Source: Costus lasius (taxonomy: Eukaryota; Streptophyta; Magnoliopsida; Zingiberales; Costaceae). Taken from it: a stretch of DNA of 64,000 nucleotides. The position numbers and the translations under genes were made by a program. Shown here piece by piece: positions 1 through 10,700 of this stretch (its first letter is position 1; each line of letters starts with the position of its first letter). The stretch is taken from positions 86,838,371-86,902,370 of the forward strand of contig CM050449.1 in the NCBI GenBank assembly GCA_027563935.2. The letters are read 5' to 3'. A model generated the notes under the pieces. It saw only the letters and a list, made by a program, of their open reading frames with translations. It did not search any database and was not told where the DNA came from.

Positions 1-32
1 ATGTATATATATGTATATGTATATGTATATGT

Positions 33-66
<34 letters not shown>

Positions 67-130
67 GTATATGTATATATACATATGTATATATATATGT
101 ATACATATACATATGTATATGTATATGTAT
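1..130. repeat. AT-rich microsatellite with alternating orientation
   Basis: Tandem GTATAT-type hexamers occupy about 1-36, switch to ACATAT-type hexamers at about 37-66, and switch orientation again several times up to about 130. Because one unit is the reverse complement of the other, the tract is an inverted repeat able to fold into long hairpins. No coding signal is visible. Copia-like sequence begins directly after it. Confidence 0.9.
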
Positions 131-1936
131 TTGTGAACTTTGGAGAAATCCAAGAAGTTCACAAATGAAGTATTGAGTCAAATTGGAGGATCTATTAAAG
201 CACTTTGATTGGATCAAGGTGATTAGTGGAGAATTTGATGACTGTCCTAAGGAGTGTGGGGTTATCTCACAGCTTACTTAGAACACCACTGTGTGGTGAA
301 TTTCAAAGAAGAAAGAGGAATACATTGGATGTGGTTCCATCTTTGAATAGTCATGCAAATATACTACTACGATGCCATGCAAACAGATGTACTGCCACTC
401 CATAAGAAAGTGTCTAAGGTAGCTTTTGAGTTACGAACTGCAAATATCCCATTCCTTCAATGGAATTGGGAATGTAATATGCAGTGATCTCAAAAGTATA
501 TGTTTGTGGGGCACTGAAGGGTGCTATTTCTATCCCGAGGAGAACAAAATATTTGTTGCTCGATACTGCTGTCTTTCTTAAGGAGATACTTCTTTGAAAG
601 AATCTAGTGGGAGTAGATTTGATTGGGACAAGGTCCAGAATCAACCACAATACATTTAGACACAAATTGAGAGTGAAATCTCACGTACAGGTTGAAAGTC
701 AACCTGAGGTTCAAGTAACACAGGAACGACATAAGTCTGGATGGATTCGAAATGCTGGGCATGACGAATTTTTCATCTAGGATGAACCTATGACTTATGA
801 TGAAATGGACGAGGTCAGTGGACCAGATTCCAGGACATGGCTAAGCTCCATGAGAACTGTAATGGACTCCATGTCTGCTGATCAAGTCTGGGACTTGGAT
901 GAGACGCCAAAGGGGTTATACCCATAGGCTGTAAATGAATCTTCTAGGAAGATAGACATGGAAGGTAACATTGTTACCGTAAAGGCAAGCTAGTGAACAG
1001 AAATTTCAGGCAAATCCACTGGGTGGATAGTGATGAAATTTTTCACCAGAGGCTTTGTTTGAGTCCATTAGGTATCTGCTTGTTGCAATCTCTGTTATGG
1101 CATGTTGAAAATTGCTTTTCCTAATGGATGTCTGCAAGAGTATGTCCATATGGATATAGCTGAAAGGTTTTCATACAGAGGCCATAAGGATATGCATGGT
1201 CTTATACAAGCATGTTGAAAAGAGCCTGTGTTTACAAGAAGATCAGTGGGAGCACCTTAATAGTATTTCTTGTTCTAGATGATTGATGATATTCTCCTCA
1301 CATAGAATGACATCTTAGCTCTTCACATGGTGAAGAAAAGGCTTGAGATGTATTTCGAGAAGAATGATCTAGGGAATGATGCCTACATCCTAGGCATGAG
1401 GATCTATAGATAGAGATCCAAGAAAGTCATTGCCCTTTAGTCAATCTATGTTCATCCAAGAGTTTCTGGAGAGGTTTATATTGGATCATTCCAAATATTG
1501 ATACCTTCCAGAGAGATATGGTCTGACTCTCATGAGGATGTTGTGTCCTATGACACAGCTGGAGAGTAATAACATGGGTCTAAAATCCTGATACATGGTG
1601 TATAGGATGGATCATGTTTTGAGTAATATACACAAGACCATTTGTGGCAAATGCTTGGAGCATAGCTAGTAAGTTTCAATCAGATCCTAGTGTTTGACAC
1701 TGGATAGCTGTGAAAGCAATCCTTATATATACTTGGGAAGTATAAAGGATTGAAGTATAGTCTATGATAGACAAGAAGAATTTTGTGTACAAGGGTACAC
1801 TAATACTTCGTTCCAGTCTTATGACCACAGCCAGGATTTGCACTTTGCCTTGTTGTGGTGTTGTGTGCTAAAAGAGCATTATGCAAACCATAGTGGCAAA
1901 ATTCTACAAATAAGGCTGAGTGCATTGCAGCTTCAT
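131..1936 (+). pseudogene. Decayed Ty1/copia pol remnant (integrase to RNase H)
   Basis: The stretch aligns by eye, base for base in many places, with the integrase, reverse transcriptase and RNase H region of the A1 polyprotein (about 12290-16000). Recognisable parts are the integrase segment before the D-D-E aspartate (about 140-250), the linker with the conserved GTCAGTGGACC (about 810), the reverse transcriptase region (about 930-1400) and the start of RNase H (about 1780-1930). Stops and small indels occur throughout, so no reading frame of useful length survives. It runs into a family A LTR at about 1937, having lost the end of RNase H and the first bases of that LTR. It is a dead internal region from an older copy, distinct from A0 whose gag starts at 6385. 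Confidence 0.8.
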
Positions 1937-3430
1937 GTTTATGCCCTGAGACCTAGTTTTGGTCTATCTTCTGTACTACTTGATATAGATATTTCTTATA
2001 TCATTCTGGCATTGTCGTTATCATTGCTTGTTTACATCTGCGATTGTGTACTTACATGATAATATCCCTGGAGACAGATTGGATCTGTGTTCAAATGGTT
2101 GTCCCTAGTCAATGTACCTTAGTGGATATGGGACAGCTATGGTACTTGAGAGATTGGTATATGGGCTGGTTAGGCACGATGTGCTAACGCAGACATATAG
2201 GTATATCAGTGATGGATATACTGGACCGACATGCTGTGAGACTATGACTTTGTGTCATGAGTTATCCTCACAAGTGACAGGAGATGCATTAGTCCATTGA
2301 CTTGAGGTCATTGACCATTCTATATGGTTAGGGACATACTTTGATACAACTTAACACCTCACCATAGTTGGGAGGTAATAACGGTTGTCATTGAGTATGT
2401 CACGACCTATATGAGAAGGTCAATGGACAGACAGAGGATTTGCCCCTTCTTGAGGGAAGCTTGATATCCACAGGGCCCCCTTATGGTTCTATGACTAAAA
2501 GTGTATGGCCATACCCAGGTGAGAACGTAATTTAGTCATGTTCATGTGATTGGGTAAAAACAAGTGGTGACACACTTGTCCAATCGGATATCAGTTTGGC
2601 AAAGAGACTGTAATGCATCTATACCTAGTTGCGATGATGGGGATGTTGATGTCGATATCCATTCCGATGACTTGGGTAGCAGCAATGCACTGCTAGGTGC
2701 CACTCACTACTTGTGGTGACCTTAGGTCAGCACGGCCAACATCAGAAGAACCTATAGGGTCGCACACCTTGATACTCGAGTTCTTGTATTGATCGGGAAG
2801 CCTTATGACTGAGTTATTGGATAGCTCGGATCTATTTGAGAGATTTCATCAGCGCCAATGGGCCTGATGAGATAGAAGAGAGTTATTAGAGCCAAGCTTC
2901 TTTTTTGGTAGGTTGACATAAAATTGACCATGGTTGGTCACATTTAGATTAGGGTTGCATTGGATTGGATCCAATTACTTAATAAATTTGTACAATGAAG
3001 TTTGGGCTAACTCATTCCCCAATGAGGCCCAATAACAAGTTGTCATGAAGAGATAATGGGCTAAAAGGATATAATGGAGAGAAGTAGGTGCCTAATGTTT
3101 TATTAGGAAGCAATTGGCACCTAGCCCTTCAACCTTGGATGATATGCTTGCCTCTATGGCAAGTCTTGGGGTTGATGTGGCTTGATGGACTTCTATGGAA
3201 GGTCTTATGCGCATATGTAAGTGGGGATGAGGTTTATGGTAAAGTCTTGGAGATTTTCCTTACCTCAAACCGTAATTGCTTCTAAGCCCTAACCCTAGCC
3301 GATTTCTTGTCATGAGAATTGCGCCCATAAGCCTTGTGTTGCCGCCCCCTTTCTCTATATATGTCTTGACATATGTGAGAGCAACTTACTTGATCAATGA
3401 AATTGGCATGAACAAGCATTAAGATTGCCG
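1937..3430 (+). mobile_element. Degenerate family A copia LTR
   Basis: This aligns with the A1 LTRs (7146-9020 and 16340-18216) from near their first bases (TTTATGCCCTGAGACCTAG) through the centre (GGATATCAGTTTGGCAAAG at about 2590) to a weak match around the promoter, where TCTATATATG near 3355 replaces the TATAAAT of A1. It stops short of the LTR end and joins leader sequence at about 3431, so the LTR terminus and primer site were deleted. Small ORFs inside it are not supported. Confidence 0.75.
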
Positions 3431-3721
3431 CCCCCATTTTGCTTTTATTTTGTAATCATAAGAAGAAGATTAGGGGCGCATCCTTGATGTACATTGGCGC
3501 ATGCATGCAAACTTGGTGGCGAATCAAACTCCTTGCATGGGGGCGCAAGATGCATTGGCCGAGACCTAAGGCTTGAGAGCTATACATCTTGTGGCTTGCA
3601 AGGTGGCGCACCTTGCTTGGATGAAGACCCATGTCATTGGCCAAACCTAGGCACATGCTTCTAGGGTTTCCCTAGAACTTCCTTTAGAGTTTGAGAACTA
3701 AACCATGGTGTGGTGGACCTT
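3431..3721 (+). other. A0 leader, first part (non-coding)
   Basis: This matches the A1 leader from about 9540 (AAGAAGAAGATTA, then repeated GGCGCA-rich text, then AGGGTTTGAGA) and breaks at the GGAGC duplicated by the G-solo insertion. Its continuation is at 5550-6384. No ORF is supported. Confidence 0.75.
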
Positions 3722-3726
3722 GGAGC

Positions 3727-5544
3727 TGCTGACTCTAAATTTCATAGCATATTTCTTGCTAGTTCCATTGTACTTTTGGGTCATAATCATGCTCATTTGC
3801 TTATTTTTATGCCTATATTTATCAAATATTTTAGAATCTGCACCTTTCTTGTTTTTAATCAATTTCGGGTAAAAAGGCATCATTTTCATGGGTTTTCAAG
3901 CAATTTCAATGCATGGACAAATTCTAATCATCAAGAGGTGACTACACATCGAATTTCAAGCTGAATTGGACTTCACAGCGAAATTATGTTAGTGCCGTAA
4001 AGAATATTACGGTCATAATCTGCAAATATGGTACCAAATTCTGCTACCGTATTCTTTGAAGATTTTTGTTCCAGCAAAGATTACGATTCTGCCATAATGC
4101 TTTTTATGGTGCCGTAATGTCAAGCCATTTTCATACAGAGACTTTTGAGGAGATTACGGCACCGCTGTGATGCATTTTACAGTACCGTAATTTTGAACCG
4201 TTTCCTTATAGAGACTTCTGAAACAATTATGGCACTGCCGTAATGATCTTCACGGTGCCATAATTCAAACCCAGATTTTTGTGACTTGCCCAATTCTTTC
4301 GCGGATTACTTGCGAAGACGATTTTTTGAGTTTAAGAGCACTATTTCAAGATCCGAAAAAAGGGGAATGACCAAACAAAAGACGAGGAGATTTTTGAAGC
4401 AAAAAGCCCAATTTTAATTAATCATCTGGGAGAATTGAGAGAATCGCCGTTGCCCTAGGGTTCATCACTGGGAAGCATGCAAGCCACCATCGATCGTGAA
4501 ATTCAAGAGGAAGCTTCGCCTGAAGGAGGAGAGGACACACGAAAAGTTTCAGAGCAAAAAGAGACTGAGCGAGGGAGAAATCAACAAAAATAAGGGCATC
4601 GCCACTATTCATCATGATTCCAGGATAATTACGAGTTGTAATTTCTATTACAGCCCTGTTCAGTAACCTTATCTCTACTCTTTCAGTTTCTGATCCTTCT
4701 AAACAATGTTTTATTGTAATCCTTCAATCATACTAGCTTAAACCTCTTTGGAACAAGGGGGTGTAGACCTCTTAATTTCTTAATGACTAGATGATATTTA
4801 TTTCATCAGGATGTTTTTGATATGATAATTTTACTTAAGTGATTTATGTCTATAATCTTTTCTTGATGCAATCATCAACATGTGTTAGAGCTTTGTGTTA
4901 CGGACCGAAAGATGATTTGCAAAGCTTGAAACCCTAAAATTAAGGTGTAGGAACTCATCGTAAGAAATTAGTTGTGTTCTTGTCCCTAGGTTTTAGAAGT
5001 TTATTGACTTGTTGATTGATTGATCTAGAAAATATTACTGTTTTAGATATGAAAATATGCTAGAGATAGATATTTGATTGTCATAAACCCTTAAGTAAAC
5101 CTGTGGAACTAGGGTATGAAAATACTTAGTTTCGTTTGAGATTTTGATATAGGGGTTGAATGCACGAGAGTGATTCTTAAATCTCTATGTCAAGGTTTGC
5201 TTTTCCATAATCATAGAATAAATCTGCGCGAGAGTGAGAATTATTCTATGCAAATCATCTGCGCGAGAGCGAGATGATTTCTTATTAAAGCAAATTACAT
5301 ATTTATCATAACAAGAATAAACTGATGAGTGTTTAATTATATCTGGTCATTGAAATTAGGATGGTTGAACCCCTAGTCCCAATTCTTCCCACCTGATATT
5401 TAGTAAACTTTTTGATCGTTTGCTTGCATAATATTCAATTTACTTAGCTAGTGAGAAATCGATTCTTTAGTACTTAACAACAAGGTCTCTATGGTTCGAT
5501 AACTTTTTATTACTTCGAGTATCCGTGCACTTGCGGACATAGCA
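3727..5544 (+). mobile_element. Solo LTR of the Athila-like family (G-solo), TSD GGAGC
   Basis: The element starts TGCTGACTC and ends GGACATAGCA. It is flanked by GGAGC at 3722-3726 and 5545-5549, and removing it plus one TSD restores the leader sequence seen in A1. It resembles the LTRs at 40622, 45150 and 51338: the same opening text, degenerate TTACGG/CCGTAA palindromes at about 3990-4270, the GAAATCAACAAAA block at about 4578, the series of CGAGAGTGA-type phrases at about 5165-5275, and the end CCGTGCACTTGCGGACA. The length is 1818 bp. A solo LTR implies recombination between two LTRs of a former full element. Confidence 0.88.
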
Positions 5545-5549
5545 GGAGC

Positions 5550-6384
5550 CAACCTTGAAGACCAAACTAGAGGTCGGCTAGGCTAGGTCTAGTTTTATGG
5601 GCATGTGTCCTAGGTCAAGAGTTGAACCCCTTTTGGTATGGGTTGGTTCAATGTCTTGAATGAGCTATGATCACATCATCCCTTTACTGCTTTTCTAAAG
5701 CATGCCTGTGATGTTTTATCATTATGTTATCACTATAGGATTGCATGCTGTAATGTTAGACACAAGATAAAACTGAAATGATGAGACCTCCAAAACCCTC
5801 AATCAAAATATCGAGTCTAGTAGCCTTCTAACCTCATCAAACTATCGATCAGTGGTGTTGTGAACTATTTCCCACCCTCATGGGACACACCGACTTATCT
5901 TTAGAAGGTGTGAGGTGACAATGGTTTCCCCAGTCTAGTTTTAACCTAGACGTGTCTTCTCAAGGAAACTCGTTGGCCCTGGGCATAACGGTTAGGAATG
6001 GACTTGACTAAATTTTCATATGTGCCTGGCATATGATGAAACTCTAGTGGCATCGTTGAGAGGTTAGGGTTTTATGCTGTATCCAGCCATCACTAGACAT
6101 GGAATGCCTAGACTGTCTCATTAAGGGGAGTTGCTATGAGCAATCGGTCGGCGTGCCCACCTTATAAAGCATGGGTCACTTTGTGCATCTCATCCCACCC
6201 TCATGGGACGCAAAGCCTCATATGGAATAAGAATCCCATCTCACTAGGAAATCTTGGATTTCCCGATTGACTTTGTGGTTTATCAATTCGATTAAAATAG
6301 TGGGAGCCATAATCATTTAATACAGGTGCAGATAAAATGATATGAAAGTAGTACTAATGTGCTTTTCTTGGTTGTTGTAGAACA
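5550..6384 (+). other. A0 leader, second part, with hairpins
   Basis: This is non-coding leader collinear with 9840-10700 of A1. It holds a hairpin at 5871-5884 (CCCA/TGGG arms), a second at 6194-6207, and a branched fold at 6239-6305 closed by TCTCACTA and TAGTGGGA. It ends with a splice-acceptor-like TTGTTGTAG directly before AACAATGG at the gag start. Confidence 0.7.
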
Positions 6385-7145
6385 ATGGCTACGAACAATA
6401 GCAGATGGTTACTGCAATCTACCCTGGAAAGGGATAAGTTGGTTGGATCCAACTTACTGGATTGCTATATGAACTTGAGAACTGTGCTCAAGCTCAAGAG
6501 GAAGCTCTATGTCCTTGAGCAGCCTATTCCTGAGCCACTTCCATGCTCGGCCTCAACAGCTGAGAAGGATGCTTATGATAAGCATCATGCTGATACTTTG
6601 GAGGTTGCTAATTTGATGGTAACCAACATGTCGCCTGAATTTCGAGGGCAATATGAATCTAAGAGTGCCTCTAAGATCATTTCTAATCTAAGGCAACTCT
6701 CTAATGAATTGGTTAAGCTCAACCCTCTTAAAGTAGACATTCAATGTGTTGAGCCGAAAGGCTTAACTAAGACATTCAAGATAAAGATGGAAAGAATCAG
6801 GAATAAAAAGTGCTACTCATGTATAGGACCACCTCACATGATAAAGGACATGGTGCGACTTCACAATGAGAAGAAGAGAGGCAAGGCTTCGTCATCATGC
6901 TCAGGTATTTATGTTACTGAAGTCAACTTTTCTACTTCTATGTCATGGGTATTGGATACTGCATGTGGAGCTCATATTTGTACAAATATGCAAGGGCACA
7001 AGAAAAGTAGATCAGTGCGGCCTGGAGAGCTTGACGTAAGAGTTGGAAATGGAGCACAAGTTGCTGCTGTTGCTGTAGGAGTTTTGACTCTCTCCCTACC
7101 TTCTGGACTTCAATTAGAACTAGATCATTGCTATTATGTACCTTC
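6385..7145 (+). pseudogene. A0 gag-protease fragment, internally deleted
   Basis: The frame opens at an ATG in the same context as A1 (AACAATGGC) and its N-terminal 110 residues match the A1 capsid region. About 120 residues of the capsid C-terminal half are then missing relative to A1. The zinc knuckle is damaged: CYSC and His are present but the last Cys reads Met (CYSCIGPPHMIKDM). The protease motif LDTACGAHI follows. At 7146 the frame runs into the A1 LTR and stops at 7245 inside it, so the last 33 residues of that open frame are LTR. The gene continues at 18222. It could not make a working Gag. Confidence 0.85.
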
Positions 7146-9020
7146 TGTTGGTGTATATGCCCTAGGACCTAGTTTTGGTCAACTTATGTACTACTTGACA
7201 TTGATATTTATATATCATTCTGGCATTGTCGTTATCATTGTTTGACTACACCTGCGATTGTGTACTTACATGATAATGTCCCTGGAGACAGATTGGATCT
7301 GTGCTCAAATAATTGTCCCCAGTTGATGTACCTGAGTGGATATGGGACAGCTCTGGTACTTGATAGACTGGTATGTGGGCTGGTTAGGCATGTGGTGCCA
7401 ACGCAGACACATGGGTATATCATTGGAGGATATACTGGATAGACCCGCTATGAGGCTATGACTTGGTGTCATGAGTTATCCTCATAAGTGACAGAAGATG
7501 CATTGATCCCTTGACTTGAGGTCATTGATCATTCTATATGGTTAGGGACTTACTTTGATACAACCTAACACCTTGCCGTAGCTGGGAGGTCATAACGGTT
7601 GTTATTGAGCATGTCACGACCCATATGAGAAGATCAATGGACAGACATAGGATTTGCCCCTTCCCTAAGGAAGTATGATATCCATGGAGCTCCTATATGG
7701 TTCTATGACTGAGAGTGTATGGCCATACCCAGGTGAGAACCTGTTTTAGTCATAGCCATGTGATTGGATGAAAACAAGTGGTGACACACTTGTCCAATCG
7801 GATATCAGTACGGCAAAGAGACTGTAATGCATCTGTACCTAGTTGCGATGATGGGGATGTCGATGTCGATATCCATTCCAACGACCTGGGTAGCAGCGAT
7901 GCACTGCTAGGTGCCACTCACTGCTTGTGATGACCTCTGGTCAGCACTGCCAGCGTAGAGGAACCTACAGGGTCGCACACCTTGATACTTGAGTTCTTAT
8001 ATTGATCGGGAAGCCTTATGATCGAGTTATTGGATAACTCGGATCTAATTGGGAGATTTCATCAGCGCCAATGGGCCTGATGAGATGGAAGAATGTTATT
8101 GGAGCCAAACTTCATTTTTGGCAGGTTGACCCGTATTTGACCATGGTTGGTCACATTTGGATTAGGGTTGCATTGGATTGGATCCAAGTGCTTAATCAAC
8201 CCATGCAATGATGTTTGGACTAGCTCATTATCCAATGAGGCCCAATGACAAGTTCTCATGAAGAGATAAGAGGCTAAAAGGGTATAATGGGGAGAAACAT
8301 GAACCATTAGGCGCCTAGGGGCATAATGGGGTCATGTTGGCGCCTTTGCTCCATTATGGAAGTAAATAGCGCCTCCCCTCTCTTGCTAGGATGGAATGAA
8401 TGCCTTTATGGCATTGCTTGAGGCGCAAGGCAAGGCCTTGGCGCACAAGGAAAGGCGTGGGAACAAAAGGAAAGGTTGAATGAGAATTATGGAAATGTCA
8501 TGGAGACTTTCCTTGTTTCAAACCTCCTCACCCTTGCCCTACACTTGTCATGATCCTAGCCATTACCCTAACCGCCTCTTGCCCTATAAATGTGACCCTA
8601 GTCGCCCCCTCTTGTGGGTAATCAATCCTTGAAGGCATGAACACAAGGAGAGGGGCGAGTGCTTGGAGCAAGGGCGCATCTTCCATAACCGCAAGCCTCT
8701 TCCTCCTTTCCTCTTGGCGCAAGGAGATCTAGGGCTTGGCGGCTTGGCTTGGATCTTCTTCCCGAGGCTAGCACCGGGCGTGGAAGAAGAGAACTCAAGA
8801 GATCCATGTGTGCGAGACTGTAGAGGGCGTACACTTGGACGCCTACATCGGCATCGCTCCACATTGATCCTAAGGTTTTACTAACTCATCGTGTCGACTC
8901 CCTTGCTTGCGATCTTCACTAGGTTTTTGGGACTGGCCTGTTTCGGGGACATTCTTCCGCTGCGAAAAATGTATGTCTATAACTCTGAAAATTGTAAAAT
9001 GTCCCCGGGGTTTCCCAACA
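7146..9020 (+). repeat. 5' LTR of A1
   Basis: It runs from TGTTGGTGTATATGCC to GGGTTTCCCAACA and is followed immediately by the primer site. The TATA box is at 8585-8591. Minus-strand ORFs at 8528-8864 are copied in the 3' LTR and in no other context, and I do not regard them as genes. Confidence 0.93.
8585..8591 (+). promoter_or_regulatory. TATA box of the A1 5' LTR
   Basis: TATAAAT lies about 430 bp before the LTR end. The same heptamer is at 17780-17786 in the 3' LTR. Transcription would be expected to start about 30 bp downstream, near 8615-8620; that position is an inference. Confidence 0.6.
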
Positions 9021-9021
9021 G

Positions 9022-9033
9022 TGGTATCAGAGG
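9022..9033 (+). other. Primer binding site of A1 (tRNA-Met type)
   Basis: TGGTATCAGAGG begins two bases after the LTR. It matches TGGTATCAGAGC, the complement of the plant initiator tRNA-Met 3' end, except for the last base. It would prime minus-strand DNA synthesis. Confidence 0.85.
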
Positions 9034-10700
9034 TACTTGCAAGACTCGAACGATGTTTTATGCTTTTCTTCCATGCTCACATGCCATATCTCTATTTTCG
9101 TAAATAGCATGATGCATGACAATCAATTTTTCTAAAAGTAGAAAAATTAGGGTTTCTTGCTTCTATCATCCTCTCAATCGCTTTTGGATATTTGGACTAT
9201 TTTTCTTGTTTGATTTAAAGATCAAAGGCGCACGTAATTTTGTCAAGTAGGACGGGCATTGTGTCTTCGGACTGGCCAAGTCTCTTGATCTAACAAAATT
9301 GCCAGCCGAAAGGATCTCTGAAATCATCATGAAAAATAAATCGCAATAAACCAAAAGATTTGTGAGAAGAAGATGAGAAAAAGAGACTAGTTTATGAAAA
9401 AGTAAAATTTCAGATTTTATGTTTTTCATTAGCATGTAGAATTGCTTGAGTAAATACCTTGATTGTGCATGGTGTTGTGATCATTAGTCAACCCCCTCTT
9501 GCATGCCTGTGATGTATCCTTGTGAGGCCTGCGTGCTGCTTTTCTTTTTGCTTTTAAATAAGAAGAAGATTAAGGTGGCGCATCTACTTGGAGCAAGGTG
9601 CATGCTTGCTTGGTTGCGCATCCTTGCCTGATGGTGCAACAAGCTTCAAAGGTGGCACATCCTTGCATGGGGGCGCAAGTTAAGGTTTGACCAAGCCTTG
9701 TGCTTGTGTGCTATCCCTCTTGTGGCTTGCTGGATGCTGGATGGCGCACCTTCCTTGGAAGAAGACCATGGCATTGGCCGAACCTTATGGGTGTACCCCT
9801 AGGGTTTGAGAGCTAAACCATGAGAGAAGGACCTTGGAGCCAACCTTGAAGTTCAAGCTAGAGGTCGGCTAGGCTAGGTCTAGTTTTTGGGGCTTGAGTT
9901 CTAGATCAAGAGTTGAACCTATTTCATGGCATGGATTGGTTCAATGTCTTGTATAGGATATGATCACATCATCCTTTACTGCTTTTATTATTATCTGCAG
10001 AAGCATGCCTAAAATATTTTATCGTTATGTTATCACCATAGGATTGCATGCCTGTAATGATAGACATAAGATAAAACTGAGATGATGAGACCTTAAACAA
10101 AAACCCTCAATTAAAATATCAAGTCTGGTAGCCTTCTAACACGTAGCCCTCACTAAGCTATCGATCAGTGGAGTTGTGAATTGTTTCCCACCCTTGTGGG
10201 ACACACCCACTTATCTTTAGAAAGTGCGTTGTGGCAATGGTTTCCCCAGTCCAGTTTTAACCTGGGCGTGCCTTCGCAAGGAAACTCGTTGGCCTGGGCA
10301 TAACGGTTAGGAATGGACTTGACTAGAAGTTCACATGTGCTGGGCACATGGTGAAAGTCTAGAGGCATCGTTGAGAGGTAAAGGTTTCATGTTGTATCCA
10401 GCCCTCGCTGGACATGAAATGCCCAGACTGTCTCAACAAGGGGAGTTGCTTGGAGCAACCGGCCGGCGCGCCCACCTTAGGAAGCATGGGTTACTTTGTG
10501 CATCTCATCCCACCCTCGTGGGACGTGAAGCCTCATGTGAAATAAGGATACCATCTCACTAGGAAGTTTTTGACTTCCCGATTGACTTTGTGGGTTGTCA
10601 ATTCGAGTTTAAAATTGTGGGAGCCATGGTCATTTAAAACAAGTCTAGTTTAAATGACTCGAAGTAGTACTAATCTGTTCTTCTTGGGTGTTGTAGAACA
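9034..10700 (+). other. A1 leader with conserved hairpins and acceptor-like site
   Basis: This is about 1.67 kb of non-coding leader with many upstream ATGs and no supported ORF. Visible structure: hairpins CCCAC-loop-GTGGG at 10187-10200 and 10509-10522, GTTGC-loop-GCAAC at 10445-10459, and a branched fold at 10554-10622 closed by TCTCACTA with TTGTGGGA and holding GGAAG/CTTCC and ATTGAC/GTCAAT hairpins. TTGTAG at 10691-10696, after a T-rich stretch and just before the gag ATG, looks like a 3' splice site. Confidence 0.65.

Noticed and set aside
1838..2300. Small ORFs of 62-73 codons near the first LTR that could be read as membrane proteins
   Set aside because: They fall in a decayed LTR and RNase H remnant. 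The matching parts of A1 are non-coding or in other frames.
8528..8884. Several overlapping ORFs of 64-92 codons on both strands, repeated at 17723-18178
   Set aside because: They lie in the R/U5 part of the A1 LTRs around the TATA box, overlap one another on both strands and have no domain.
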